Of a DNA stretch of 64,000 nt, positions 28,152 to 35,878 are shown piece after piece. How positions within the stretch are numbered: the stretch's first letter is position 1; each line of letters starts with the position of its first letter. Made by a program: the position numbers and the translations under genes. This DNA comes from Enterobacteriaceae bacterium RIT714 (GTDB lineage Bacteria; Pseudomonadota; Gammaproteobacteria; Enterobacterales; Enterobacteriaceae). The notes under the pieces are model-generated. The model was given only the letters and a program-made list of their open reading frames with translations. It searched no databases and was not told where the DNA came from. The stretch lies in the NCBI GenBank assembly GCA_009668015.1, contig WJYB01000016.1:1-64000 (forward strand), in the 5' to 3' direction.

Positions 28152-29669
28152 TTATTCTCCAGTTCGGACATTTGTCACACGTTCTGAGGGCGCGGCGGCC
28201 AGCGGTTCGATCTTATTTTGTCGCGGATATTTCCACAGCCAGCGCCCGCTGACCATTCGCCAGTAGAACAGCGCACCACGGACGGCCCAGTCAAGGAACA
28301 TCCCCAGCCAGACGCCAACCACGCCCATTCCCAGCATAATCCCGAGCGTATAGCCCGCCACCACGCGACACCCCCACATGCCCAGCATCGACACCCACAT
28401 CGCAAAGCGGGCATCACGCGCCCCTTTCAGCCCCGCAGGCAGAACCCACGATGCCGCCCAGATGGGCATAAACGCGGCATTAAGCCAGATGAGGATTTTC
28501 ACCACCTCTTTAACGTCATCTTCATGGGTGTAGAACGAGGCGATTAACCCGGCAAAGGGAGCCGAACCCCAGGCGATAAGCGTCAGGCCGATAGTTGCCA
28601 GCCAGAACACATGCCGCAGCTGGCGCTCCGCCTGCGCAATTTGCCCCTTGCCCAGACGTTTGCCGGTGATGATCGTCGACGCCGAACCGAGCGCATTTCC
28701 TGGCAGGTTTATCAGCGAGGCGATAGAGAAAGCAATAAAGTTCCCGGCAATGACATCAGTGCCCATTCCGGCGACAAACATTTGAGTGAGTAATTTCCCA
28801 CCGTTAAACAGCACCGATTCAATGCTGGCGGGAATACCGATCCCCATCACTTCCCAGATAATGGCGAAATTAAACGGGCGGAAATAGCTTTTTAATGAAA
28901 TGCGCAGCGCCGGGTTAAAGCCCACCATCAGCACCACGATAATCGCGATAGCGCCAATGTAGCGGGAGATGGTCAGCCCGAGACCCGCACCAACAAATCC
29001 CAATCCATCCCAGGAAAAAACCCCGTAAATCAGAATGCTACTGATGATGATATTCAGGATATTCATCCCGCCATTAATCAGCAGCGGAATTTTAGTGTTA
29101 CCCGCTCCACGCAGCGCCCCACTGCCAATCAGGGCAATGGCAGCGGCCGGATAACTCAGCACCGTCATCTCAAGATATGTTAGCGCAAGAGCCTTAACCT
29201 CGCTGGTGGCCTCCCCTGCAACAACATCAATGATTTCTTTACCAAAATAGTGGATCACGGCCGCGAGAATAATCGAGAAAATGGTCATGATCATCAGCGA
29301 CTGCCGCGCCGCTTCGCGCGCGCGTTTCGGGTCGAGTTTGCCAAGGCTGAATGCCACCACCACCGTCGTCCCCAGATCAATAGCGGCAAAGAAGGAGATC
29401 ACCACCATATTGAAGCTGTCTGCCAGGCCCACACCCGCCATCGCTTCTTTACCGAGCCAGCTCACCAGAAACGTACTGAGCACGCCCATCAACAGAACGC
29501 AGGTGTTTTCCAGAAAGATAGGCACGGCAAGGGGGGTGATTTCACGCCAGAACAGAACACGGTAACTTTTGCGTTTGGCATACCAGGGCGTGCGCATGAC
29601 GGCCTGACGTAGAGCGGCAGTGACGTTCAAAATGGACCTTAGAGAGAGAAAGTTGAAACTACATTTCAA
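28152..29669 (-). CDS. yeeO: YeeO, MATE-family efflux protein
   Basis: 505 aa from a TTG at 29669. Twelve TM MATE transporter; E. coli YeeO exports FMN/FAD and dipeptides. Similarity to E. coli YeeO (547 aa) begins around the E. coli residue 55 region (LRSALNISSALRQ) and continues to the C-terminus, so this form lacks the E. coli N-terminal extension. An ATG at 29597 (MRTPWYAKRK) is an alternative start, but conserved residues lie before it. Confidence 0.9.
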   Translation of the reverse strand: MKCSFNFLSLRSILNVTAALRQAVMRTPWYAKRKSYRVLFWREITPLAVPIFLENTCVLLMGVLSTFLVSWLGKEAMAGVGLADSFNMVVISFFAAIDLGTTVVVAFSLGKLDPKRAREAARQSLMIMTIFSIILAAVIHYFGKEIIDVVAGEATSEVKALALTYLEMTVLSYPAAAIALIGSGALRGAGNTKIPLLINGGMNILNIIISSILIYGVFSWDGLGFVGAGLGLTISRYIGAIAIIVVLMVGFNPALRISLKSYFRPFNFAIIWEVMGIGIPASIESVLFNGGKLLTQMFVAGMGTDVIAGNFIAFSIASLINLPGNALGSASTIITGKRLGKGQIAQAERQLRHVFWLATIGLTLIAWGSAPFAGLIASFYTHEDDVKEVVKILIWLNAAFMPIWAASWVLPAGLKGARDARFAMWVSMLGMWGCRVVAGYTLGIMLGMGVVGVWLGMFLDWAVRGALFYWRMVSGRWLWKYPRQNKIEPLAAAPSERVTNVRTGE

Positions 29670-29781
29670 ATGATGAGGGAGAAACGCTAATCCTGCAAAG
29701 TATTTTCCATAAAAATATGTCGATTATGACGACAAACTGTCGACAGAATCAGCAGTTGAGCAATCCAGTGTAAGATCAGGT

Positions 29782-29809
29782 TTGACAAAAGTTTTTTCGC
29801 CGCTAAGAT
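29782..29809 (+). promoter_or_regulatory. Promoter of the fourth tRNA-Asn
   Basis: TTGACA at 29782-29787 and TAAGAT at 29804-29809 with 16-bp spacing. Confidence 0.7.
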
Positions 29810-29825
29810 AAGCCTCCTAACCGAT

Positions 29826-29901
29826 TCCTCTGTAGTTCAGTCGGTAGAACGGCGGACTGTTAATCCGTATGTCACTGGTTCGAGTCCAGTCAGAGGAGCC
29901 A
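29826..29901 (+). tRNA. asnU: tRNA-Asn (GTT), island attachment site
   Basis: Identical 76-nt gene with encoded CCA; its position after yeeO matches asnU. Unlike the other copies it is not followed by the AAGCCTGC hairpin, because an island has inserted at its 3' end; that hairpin is found at 51824. Confidence 0.95.
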
Positions 29902-29905
29902 AATT
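29886..29905 (+). repeat. attL, left direct repeat of the island
   Basis: CCAGTCAGAGGAGCCAAATT, spanning the tRNA-Asn T-arm/acceptor end and 4 nt beyond CCA; an exact copy is at 51802-51821. Confidence 0.92.
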
Positions 29906-30024
29906 CTTGTTTTCATGCTTATCTGTACGTCTCTATTTATTTACGATTCAGTAAGTTAGCATGAAAATCCTTCCCGATGCGTATCTGGTTTTCTCTCCGC
30001 ATCCGGAAAATTTGGTGGTCAGAT

Positions 30025-30064
30025 TTGGGGTCAGTTTGGTTCGATTCTGGAGTGACCCCCAAAT
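30025..30064 (+). promoter_or_regulatory. Inverted repeat over the integrase start
   Basis: TTTGGGGTCA (30025-30034) and TGACCCCCAAA (30054-30064) form an imperfect dyad that runs into the int ATG. It may be an operator for integrase autoregulation or an Int arm site; P4-type integrases are known to repress themselves. Alternatively it is a hairpin hiding the start. Confidence 0.4.
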
Positions 30065-31325
30065 GTCTTTAAATGATTCTAAAATCCGCAAGTTAAAACC
30101 CACTTCTCGTCCTGTAAAACTCTCCGATTCCCATGGTCTGTATCTGCTCGTCAATCCGGGCGGTTCGCGTATCTGGTATCTCAAATATCGCTTCGGTGGC
30201 AAAGAATCCAGAGTCAGTCTCGGCGCCTATCCGCTGGTTTCTCTCGCTGACGCCCGGCTGCAGCGCGACGGTATCCGTAAGTTACTGGCGCAGAATATCA
30301 ATCCGGCGCAGCAGCGTATGGTGGAAAAAGCAGCCTGTTCGCCCGAGAAATGCTTTAAAGCGGTGGCGCTGGCATGGCATAAAACCAACAAAAAATGGTC
30401 GGCTGATTATACCACCCGCATTCTCGCCAGTATGGAAAACCATATTTTCCCCGCGATTGGTCACCTGCCCGTCACGATGCTGAAAACGAAGGATTTTACG
30501 GCGTTACTTCGGGTTATTGAGGATAAAGGCTTTCTGGAAGTCGCGTCCCGAACCCGGCAGCAACTCAGCAACATCATGCGTTACGCCGTTCAGCAGGTAC
30601 TGACCGAAAGCAATCCGGCACAGCATCTGGAAGGCGTGACGGCCTCCCCCGTAAAGAATCACTATCCCGCCCTGCGGCTGGAACGGTTGCCTGAACTGCT
30701 TAACCGTATCGGCGATTATCAACAAGGGCGCGAGTTAACCCGGCTGGCGGTGTTGCTGACGCTGCACCTGTTCATCCGCTCCAGCGAACTGCGTTTTGCC
30801 CGCTGGAGTGAGATTGATTTCAGAAATAAAATCTGGACCATCCCCGCCACCCGCGAAGCGATCGAGAAAGTGCGGTTTTCAGGCCGTGGTGCAAAAATGC
30901 GCACCGCGCATATCGTGCCGCTCTCACGGCAGGCGATTGCCATTCTGAAACAGATACAGGAACTCTCCGGCCATCTGGAACTGGTGTTTCCCGGCGACCA
31001 TAACCCCTATAAACCGATGAGCGAAAACACCACCAACCGGGCGCTACGTCTGATGGGCTATGATACAAAAACCGATGTGTGCGGACACGGACTGCGGGCA
31101 ATGGCCTGTAGCGCGCTGGTCGAGTCAGATCTCTGGTCGAGGGATACAGTGGAACGGCAGATGAGCCATCAGGAGCGAAACAGCGTGCGGGCAGCGTATG
31201 TGCACAAAGCGGAACATCTGGAAGCCCGCAAGGCCATGATGCAGTGGTGGTCAGATTATCTGGATGTGTGCCGTGAAGGGTATATTGCGCCGTATATTTA
31301 TGCGCGGCAGCACAGAGCGGCCTGA
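30063..31325 (+). CDS. P4-family tyrosine integrase
   Basis: 420 aa from ATG 30063 (MSLNDSKIRKLKPT); the reading frame is open back to 29961 but the P4-integrase N-terminus starts here. It has the DUF4102 arm-binding domain (LSDSHGLYLLVNPGGSRIWYLKY), a SAM-like core domain and the catalytic domain, with R in FIRSSELRFARW, HGLRA, H in SHQERNS and the nucleophile Tyr in RAAYVH. It is complete and directly next to the tRNA-Asn attachment site, so it is the likely integrase/excisionase partner of this island. Confidence 0.93.
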   Translation: MSLNDSKIRKLKPTSRPVKLSDSHGLYLLVNPGGSRIWYLKYRFGGKESRVSLGAYPLVSLADARLQRDGIRKLLAQNINPAQQRMVEKAACSPEKCFKAVALAWHKTNKKWSADYTTRILASMENHIFPAIGHLPVTMLKTKDFTALLRVIEDKGFLEVASRTRQQLSNIMRYAVQQVLTESNPAQHLEGVTASPVKNHYPALRLERLPELLNRIGDYQQGRELTRLAVLLTLHLFIRSSELRFARWSEIDFRNKIWTIPATREAIEKVRFSGRGAKMRTAHIVPLSRQAIAILKQIQELSGHLELVFPGDHNPYKPMSENTTNRALRLMGYDTKTDVCGHGLRAMACSALVESDLWSRDTVERQMSHQERNSVRAAYVHKAEHLEARKAMMQWWSDYLDVCREGYIAPYIYARQHRAA

Positions 31326-31355
31326 ACCATTGACAGTGTCATTGGTTGAAAACAG

Positions 31356-31391
31356 AAAAGCTGTTTCCGGTTGTCCGGGAGCAGCTTTTTT
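31356..31391 (+). terminator. Terminator after integrase
   Basis: AAAAGCTG (31356-31363) pairs with CAGCTTTT (31382-31389), with an inner CCGG/CCGG pairing and a T run. Confidence 0.75.
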
Positions 31392-31814
31392 GCATTGAAA
31401 GGTGTTGCCTTCTTTTTTCCCGTTATTCATCGGAAAGCGTACAGAATTATTAGAGGGTGAATAATTCCGGGCGAAAACCTATCAATACCTCAGCCATCAA
31501 TAGGTATATATCGAAAATAATTCACGGTGAATCATTTCTGGTCATCGTAGCCAACCCCCAGCCAGAAACTGATGGACCAGCACGCCATCACTGCACCACT
31601 CTTTCGTTGCCAGTCAGTGGCAGGACTGCGCCAGATATTGCCGGATACATATCGATCTGCGCCAGTTGCAGCCTTTTAAGCCCTTTGGCCTTTTCCGGTC
31701 AGGCGCTGTTACCCTTAGTCACCCCTTACCCTTTCTGGCCTTTTTCTTTAGCTGGCATAGGTCGGAGTGCCAACTGGCTGCTGCACCAGAAACGAGTACA
31801 AAACCCGATGACTG
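31392..31814. other. Non-coding stretch inside island
   Basis: About 420 bp between the two convergent recombinase genes. The long plus-strand reading through it is low-complexity and overlaps the next gene in antisense; I find no domain. It holds an AT-rich interrupted inverted repeat (CCTAT/ATAGG near 31490-31510). It could carry recombination arm sites, but nothing decisive is visible. Confidence 0.35.
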
Positions 31815-32696
31815 TCATACACCGCCCCGCCGCCCGTAAACCTGCGCCACATATCGTCCACGCCCGTCGCCATGGCCCAGATCCATCGCCGTCATCGCCA
31901 GAGCTTCTTTTTCGCTGGATCCCTGCGCCAGATAATAGCGGATTGCCTCCTGCGCCCACGCATAGCGCAGAGAGTGCGGGAAATATGCACCAGTTAACCC
32001 GAGACGTGATGCCTGACCGTGCCAGTATTTCATCGCGCTTTTCAGATCGGGCTTATCGATCAGCCTGCCGTGACGCTGCTCAGCCACCGCCAGCGCAGCA
32101 TCTACCGCCTTTCTGACTGCGCCAGCGTCCAGAATAATCGTCTCGCGGGGCCGCCCGCCTTTGGTGCCAAAGACCACGGTTAGCCGGGATCCACCCCGCT
32201 CCAGCGCCTGTTTCCATGTGTTCAGCGACTGCGCACTTTGTACCGCCTCCTGCGAGCGTAGTCCCATCAGCCTTGAAAGCTCCAGCGCCGCCGTCAGCCC
32301 CGGATCTTTTGCGCGGGCGGTTTCCAGTACATGACGGTAATGCTCCGGCGTGATAGCCCGTTTGGTCCCGTTGCGTGACGCGCCGGACAGCCCCAGCGCC
32401 CGGTTACTGAGCCGCTCGCTCTGCGCCAGTTTATCGCGTCCGGCCTGTTTCAGAATGCAGCGCACCGCCGACATCTCGTTTTGCAGGGAACGCTTCGTAA
32501 TGTCCTGCGCCAGCCGTGCCCGGACGTACTCTTCAATATGCCGGGATTTCAGTTGTTCCACCCGGCGGATCTGTACGTTCTGCCCCATCAGACGTTCACA
32601 AAAACGCTGCACCAGCGCCATACGATCGTGAACTGTTTTATGACTGCCGCCCGTCTGCTGCGCCAGCTTCTTTATTTCCTGCGCCAGTATCCCCAT
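31815..32696 (-). CDS. Second tyrosine recombinase (integrase domain protein)
   Basis: 293 aa from ATG 32696 (MGILAQEIKKLAQQ), with AAGGGGGA 5 nt upstream. N-terminal SAM-like core-binding domain (KTVHDRMALVQRFCERL, LKSRHIEEYVRARL) and a C-terminal catalytic domain: Arg in SRLMGLRSQEAV, His-x-x-Arg in PHSLRYAW, a second His in DLGHGDGR and Tyr in AQVYGRR. This type is common in ICEs and islands, annotated only as 'integrase domain-containing protein'. It points toward the integrase rather than away, and its attachment site is unknown. Confidence 0.8.
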   Translation of the reverse strand: MGILAQEIKKLAQQTGGSHKTVHDRMALVQRFCERLMGQNVQIRRVEQLKSRHIEEYVRARLAQDITKRSLQNEMSAVRCILKQAGRDKLAQSERLSNRALGLSGASRNGTKRAITPEHYRHVLETARAKDPGLTAALELSRLMGLRSQEAVQSAQSLNTWKQALERGGSRLTVVFGTKGGRPRETIILDAGAVRKAVDAALAVAEQRHGRLIDKPDLKSAMKYWHGQASRLGLTGAYFPHSLRYAWAQEAIRYYLAQGSSEKEALAMTAMDLGHGDGRGRYVAQVYGRRGGV

Positions 32697-33195
32697 ATAT
32701 TCCCCCTTCATGATTACAGCAAATCAATCACCCAAAACCTGATACAGCTTTCCCCGGCGCGTGGGCCGATAGCCCCTAGTTTTGTCGGGGCTGCGAACGA
32801 TACCTGAGCGCCGGGGCGGCAGCCGTTGAGGTGTTATGGGGCGTCGGTTGTGCTCTCTGAGCAGCCGCCCGCGTTAGCGGGTTATCCCCCGGATCGTCCT
32901 GATCCCCCTCCGGTATCGGTTCATGTTCTCCTTATGCGTCAAATAGGTTGAAAACGCGGAGTCAGAATCCCGTCATGGGCTGGCGCAGTTGATTTCTCTG
33001 GGGCAGATCAGAATGATTGCGTGCGTCACTTTCCCGCTCTGCGCGGTTAAAGTGACGCACTGGACTGGTGCAGTGTTTTTAAAATCACAGGCTGGTGCAG
33101 TTTTACGGTCACGCGGCAGCAAAGCCTGTCGGCAATGCAGGCAGCAGCCAGTTATACAGAGGGGGCTGACGCTCCGGTTCAGGGAGCGTCAGTGT
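32697..33195. other. Non-coding stretch inside island
   Basis: About 500 bp between the recombinase and the antitoxin. It is GC-rich with several short inverted repeats (for example GCCGCCCGCGTTAGCGGGTT near 32863-32882 and GTCACTTTC/AAAGTGAC around 33026-33054). Open frames here carry no family signal. It probably contains the recombinase promoter. Confidence 0.35.
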
Positions 33196-33498
33196 TTACA
33201 GTACAAATCCGTAGTGAGAGCCATCCGGCAGTTCAATATCAAGGCGTAGCTTGCCGCCGGTCGCCTCAACGTAACGTTTCAGCGTGGACAGTTTCAGGTC
33301 GCGCCCCGGTTTTTCCATACCGGCAACAGTAGGTTGTCTGATGCCCAGCACCTGCGCCATTTCGACCTGCGTTTTCTGTACTTTCTCGCGCAGTTCGGCA
33401 AGGTGGATGTTGAGCAGGATGTCCGTCGCCATCGCCTGAGCTTCGGCCACGACTTCAGGTTTTTCATCCGCAATAAGCTGTTCCAGCGTTCTGCCCAT
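33196..33498 (-). CDS. HigA-type antitoxin (XRE HTH)
   Basis: 100 aa. An HTH_3 domain at about 35-90 (KVQKTQVEMAQVLGIRQPTVAGMEK, LSTLKRYVEATGGKLRLDIE). The N-terminal 30 residues (EVVAEAQAMATDILL) are acidic and typical of HigA/RHH-linked antitoxins. It begins 4 bp after the toxin stop; the toxin-first order is that of higBA/Gp49-type modules. It should neutralise the RelE-fold toxin and bind the upstream repeats. Confidence 0.85.
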   Translation of the reverse strand: MGRTLEQLIADEKPEVVAEAQAMATDILLNIHLAELREKVQKTQVEMAQVLGIRQPTVAGMEKPGRDLKLSTLKRYVEATGGKLRLDIELPDGSHYGFVL

Positions 33499-33502
33499 CG
33501 CG

Positions 33503-33856
33503 TTACTCCTTCTCTTTTATTGTGTTCAGCCAGTTCGTGAATTCCCGATCTGCAACCGGGAGCATCTCATCGTAAAAACGTTTTTCATTGCCGACCTTAT
33601 TTCCGGCACAAAGTACAATGCCGGTACGGGTCGGATCAAAAGCGAAAAATGCCCGTATCGGATCACCCCGACTTTGAATACGCAACTCTTTCATGTTGCT
33701 AAAGCGGGAGCCTCTGAGCGTATCGGCATAAGGTCTGGACAAACCCGGTCCCTTTTCACGCAGGACCAACAGCGCTGCAAGCACGCTGGCCCGATCGGTA
33801 TCATTGAGCGAGGAAAACCAGTGATCAAACATATCCGTTGTTTTAATCGTCCACAC
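33503..33856 (-). CDS. HigB/RelE-fold toxin (Gp49-like, PF05973 type)
   Basis: 117 aa from GTG 33856 preceded by AGGAGG. Family hallmarks are visible: FDHWFSSLNDTDRASVLAALLVLREKGPGLSRPYADTLRGSRFSNMKELRIQ, then RAFFAFDPTRTGIVLCAGNK and KRFYDEMLPVADREF. This class of ribosome-dependent mRNA interferase inhibits translation. The GTG start with a strong ribosome site may tune the toxin level. It is the first gene of the module. Confidence 0.87.
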   Translation of the reverse strand: MWTIKTTDMFDHWFSSLNDTDRASVLAALLVLREKGPGLSRPYADTLRGSRFSNMKELRIQSRGDPIRAFFAFDPTRTGIVLCAGNKVGNEKRFYDEMLPVADREFTNWLNTIKEKE

Positions 33857-33872
33857 GGGACCTCCTGAATAA

Positions 33873-33909
33873 TATAGGTTAAAAGTTATATAGGTGTAAA
33901 GCTATAAAG
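33873..33909 (-). promoter_or_regulatory. Direct repeats upstream of the toxin-antitoxin operon
   Basis: TATAGGTTAAAAGT (33873-33886) and TATAGGTGTAAAGC (33889-33902) repeat at 16-nt spacing, with a third partial TATAAAG at 33903-33909. They overlap a plausible minus-strand promoter (TTTACA, 18 bp, TATATT) just upstream of the toxin ribosome site. The likely role is an autoregulatory operator for the antitoxin. Confidence 0.55.
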
Positions 33910-34353
33910 ATGATTATGAAACGATGGAATGAGGGATTCATGCGTCGTTGCTGCAAAGCTGAAGACGCATTCGGGTATTTCAGTGAATGGCATGCATAGC
34001 ATTCACCGTTTTACGATCTGTACCGAAAAACCAGTTCAGATATTGACGCAATGTGAAGAGAGACCTTAACTGCAACGCAGTCCGACATTTTCAAAGGTAT
34101 TGTCGGTAAAGGGACGGCCAGCCTGAAATCAGGCCGCTTCTTGCAGGTCGTGAAGCGTATAAGGGCGCCCCGAAGGGCCATTTGTTGCAGAGAGAAAATA
34201 ATGCGAATGTGACGGGTGCCGAAAGAGGAAACTGTTTTTGCCTGAAAAACATTTCCCGCTGATTTGGTTAAATGCTGAGTTGCCGCACGTCACTGGCATT
34301 CTCCCGATCTCTCATCTGCAGGGGCAGGAAAAAGATCGGGAGGGCCGTTTTTC
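33910..34353. other. Non-coding stretch inside island
   Basis: About 440 bp without a supported gene. A segment near 34125-34190 (GCCTGAAATCAGGC; GGGCGCCCCGAAGGGC) has short hairpins. An imperfect dyad around GATCGGGAGGGCCG (34335-34350), with CTCCCGATC upstream near 34302-34310, may act as a terminator for the Nlp-like gene. Confidence 0.3.
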
Positions 34354-34575
34354 TTATCGGTATTCTGGTTTACGGTAGCGTGAAGGCCAGATTTTTTCAG
34401 GCGCAACATCTAACGCTTCAGCAATCAATCTTTCGCCTTTAGGCCAGCGGCGGGTAAGCGCATTTGCCAGCGTGGAGGATGCCAGCCCTGCCTGACGCGA
34501 AAGCGCTGACAGCGAAGTGCCACGTTTTTTCAGTCCGGCGATAATGTCGGCGGGATGCCAGTCAGACTGCATCAT
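34354..34575 (-). CDS. Nlp/Ner-like DNA-binding protein
   Basis: 73 aa. It matches the Nlp (SfsB)/Mu Ner winged HTH: DWHPADIIAGLKKRGTSLSA, then LASSTLANALTRRWPKGERLIAEALDV and IWPSRY. Ner proteins are phage repressors of early transcription, so this could regulate island excision or the upstream gene. It overlaps the preceding ORF by 4 bp (ATGA). Confidence 0.85.
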   Translation of the reverse strand: MMQSDWHPADIIAGLKKRGTSLSALSRQAGLASSTLANALTRRWPKGERLIAEALDVAPEKIWPSRYRKPEYR

Positions 34576-35039
34576 GCTTTGATATCCACACCGTCAATAA
34601 ACTTCACGCCGCCGGCGGTACGCAACCAACGCGGGGCTTTCATTTCCGCAGCGAAGTAGTTAATCAGGTCGTACAGCAGCCAGCTAAGGTACTTCTCCGT
34701 TTCAGAGGCAAATCCCAGCCCCGACAGGGTTTGTGTGATAGCAAGGCAGTAACGACAAAGCTCCGTACATTCAGGCTCGAACCGGGGAGTGGTCGCAGGG
34801 AGAGTGTCAACAGTCAGGCTTTCAACCAGATGGGGTGGAACAGGTTCTAACAGTGTGGGTTGCAGCAGCGTCAGGCACGTGTTAATTCTGCCGCAAAGCG
34901 CCACTTTCAACGCGGGATCGTTGCTTTCAATCAGGGTTTCGGCAAAGGTTTCGCAGTGACTGGCGAGTATGGTGAAATCCGTAGTGGCACTGAAAGGAAC
35001 AGCAAGTGACGGGTGTGTCTGAGTGGGGATCGTAGCCAT
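34572..35039 (-). CDS. Hypothetical P4-like island protein
   Basis: 155 aa. I do not recognise the family. Features: N-terminal Thr/Ser/Pro-rich segment, a helical middle with Cys pairs (ELCRYCLAITQTLSGLG) and an aromatic C-terminal segment (YLSWLLYDLINYFAAEMKAPRWLR). It is translationally coupled to the Nlp-like gene. Proteins of this size with this neighbour often sit after the structured leader RNA of P4-like satellites, so a satellite-derived regulatory role is plausible. Confidence 0.6.
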   Translation of the reverse strand: MATIPTQTHPSLAVPFSATTDFTILASHCETFAETLIESNDPALKVALCGRINTCLTLLQPTLLEPVPPHLVESLTVDTLPATTPRFEPECTELCRYCLAITQTLSGLGFASETEKYLSWLLYDLINYFAAEMKAPRWLRTAGGVKFIDGVDIKA

Positions 35040-35040
35040 A

Positions 35041-35240
35041 AAGGCATCCTCCTGTAACGGGTAATAAACCCACCACCTGAGAGGTCAATCTCATGGGTGG
35101 TGGACTGAACAAGGTTGACCTTACCGGTGTTACAGGAAACCGGCGCATCTTGCGATGCCCCTGCCCAGCCCACCATTGAGATGTAGCTGAACGCACGACA
35201 CAAAAAAGACGCTTGCGCGTCATGTGTCGCCTGTAACAAT
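35041..35240 (-). ncRNA. Structured leader/antisense RNA region, possibly C4-like
   Basis: A dense cluster of hairpins upstream of the hypothetical gene. CCCACCACC-TGAGA / TCTCA-T-GGGTGGTGG forms a 14-bp stem at 35069-35103; CCGG-N12-CCGG at 35124-35143 and GCATC-TTGC-GATGC follow. CCTGTAAC occurs at 35051-35058 and again at 35231-35238, and its complement GTTACAGG at 35129-35136, so alternative pairings are possible. This resembles P1/P4 C4-type antisense RNA immunity regions. The RNA ends and strand are not determined. Confidence 0.4.
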
Positions 35241-35413
35241 TTCAGGAGGTCAAGCCCGGCACCTGATTTTGCAGGTGCTGAGGAAGAATACTGCGAATGG
35301 AGTTAAGCATCAAGTGGGTTTTTATGGAGGGAGATTAACGAAAAATAATAAGCTTAGGGGAAATCACGGCGCCTCCCCTTTAACCAACTTATTGATACGG
35401 CTATCGTTTCAAA
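35241..35413. other. Spacer between leader RNA region and DUF6527 gene
   Basis: About 170 bp, AT-rich in its right half, where the leftward ubiquitin-like operon ends. A GGGGAAATCACGGCGCCTCCCC dyad near 35358-35379 may be the operon terminator; no gene is seen. Confidence 0.35.
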
Positions 35414-35878
35414 TTAGTTTTTACGTATCAGATTACACAGCCATCCCAAGAAATTACCCACAACCCCGTGATCTCTGGATAACTGCCCTGAGGTATCTTT
35501 CGTCTCTTCTTCCGGGCGAAGAGATTTAGGTGCTGGATTATAGTAATCCGCTTTAGCTAATTTAGCTCTTTTTCTTTCTGCCGAAATTTGGGCATCATTC
35601 CAGCTACCAGCCTCAATGATAATACCCTGTTTAATAATATAGTGCGAACGACAGGTGGAATGCCAGTTACCAATGGATGGCGCCAACGATACAGACTCAC
35701 CATCGAAAATCATCTTCCAGTCAGTTGGTGAAAATGGAGTAACAACCTGTTCCCCACAACCACAACAGCAGCTATGGACTGCTGTTGCATATTCCATTGA
35801 TATATATATCACGCCAACATCGAGTTCACGAGGAATGCTACGAATAAAGCGATGTTCCAGTTTCTTTATTTTCAGCAT
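35414..35878 (-). CDS. DUF6527 zinc-binding protein of the ubiquitin-like operon
   Basis: 154 aa. It closely follows the DUF6527 pattern: GVIYISMEYATAVHSCCCGCGEQVVTP, SLAPSIGNWHSTCRSHYIIKQG. C37-C38-C39-x-C41 with C76 and H79 form a likely zinc site. DUF6527 proteins accompany multi-ubiquitin/E1 genes in bacteria, and the role is not settled in my knowledge (a ligase-like or binding subunit has been considered). The start overlaps the E1 stop by 7 bp, indicating coupled translation. The last ~45 residues are charged, then hydrophobic, and are variable. Confidence 0.82.
   Translation of the reverse strand: MLKIKKLEHRFIRSIPRELDVGVIYISMEYATAVHSCCCGCGEQVVTPFSPTDWKMIFDGESVSLAPSIGNWHSTCRSHYIIKQGIIIEAGSWNDAQISAERKRAKLAKADYYNPAPKSLRPEEETKDTSGQLSRDHGVVGNFLGWLCNLIRKN

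Noticed and set aside
29961..30062. Upstream in-frame extension of the integrase (MKILPDAY...)
   Set aside because: P4-type integrases start near the DSKIRKLKPT segment; the extension is unlike the family and overlaps the likely operator.
31457..32116. 219-aa plus-strand ORF overlapping the second recombinase
   Set aside because: Low-complexity, antisense to a real gene, no domain; it is a shadow frame.
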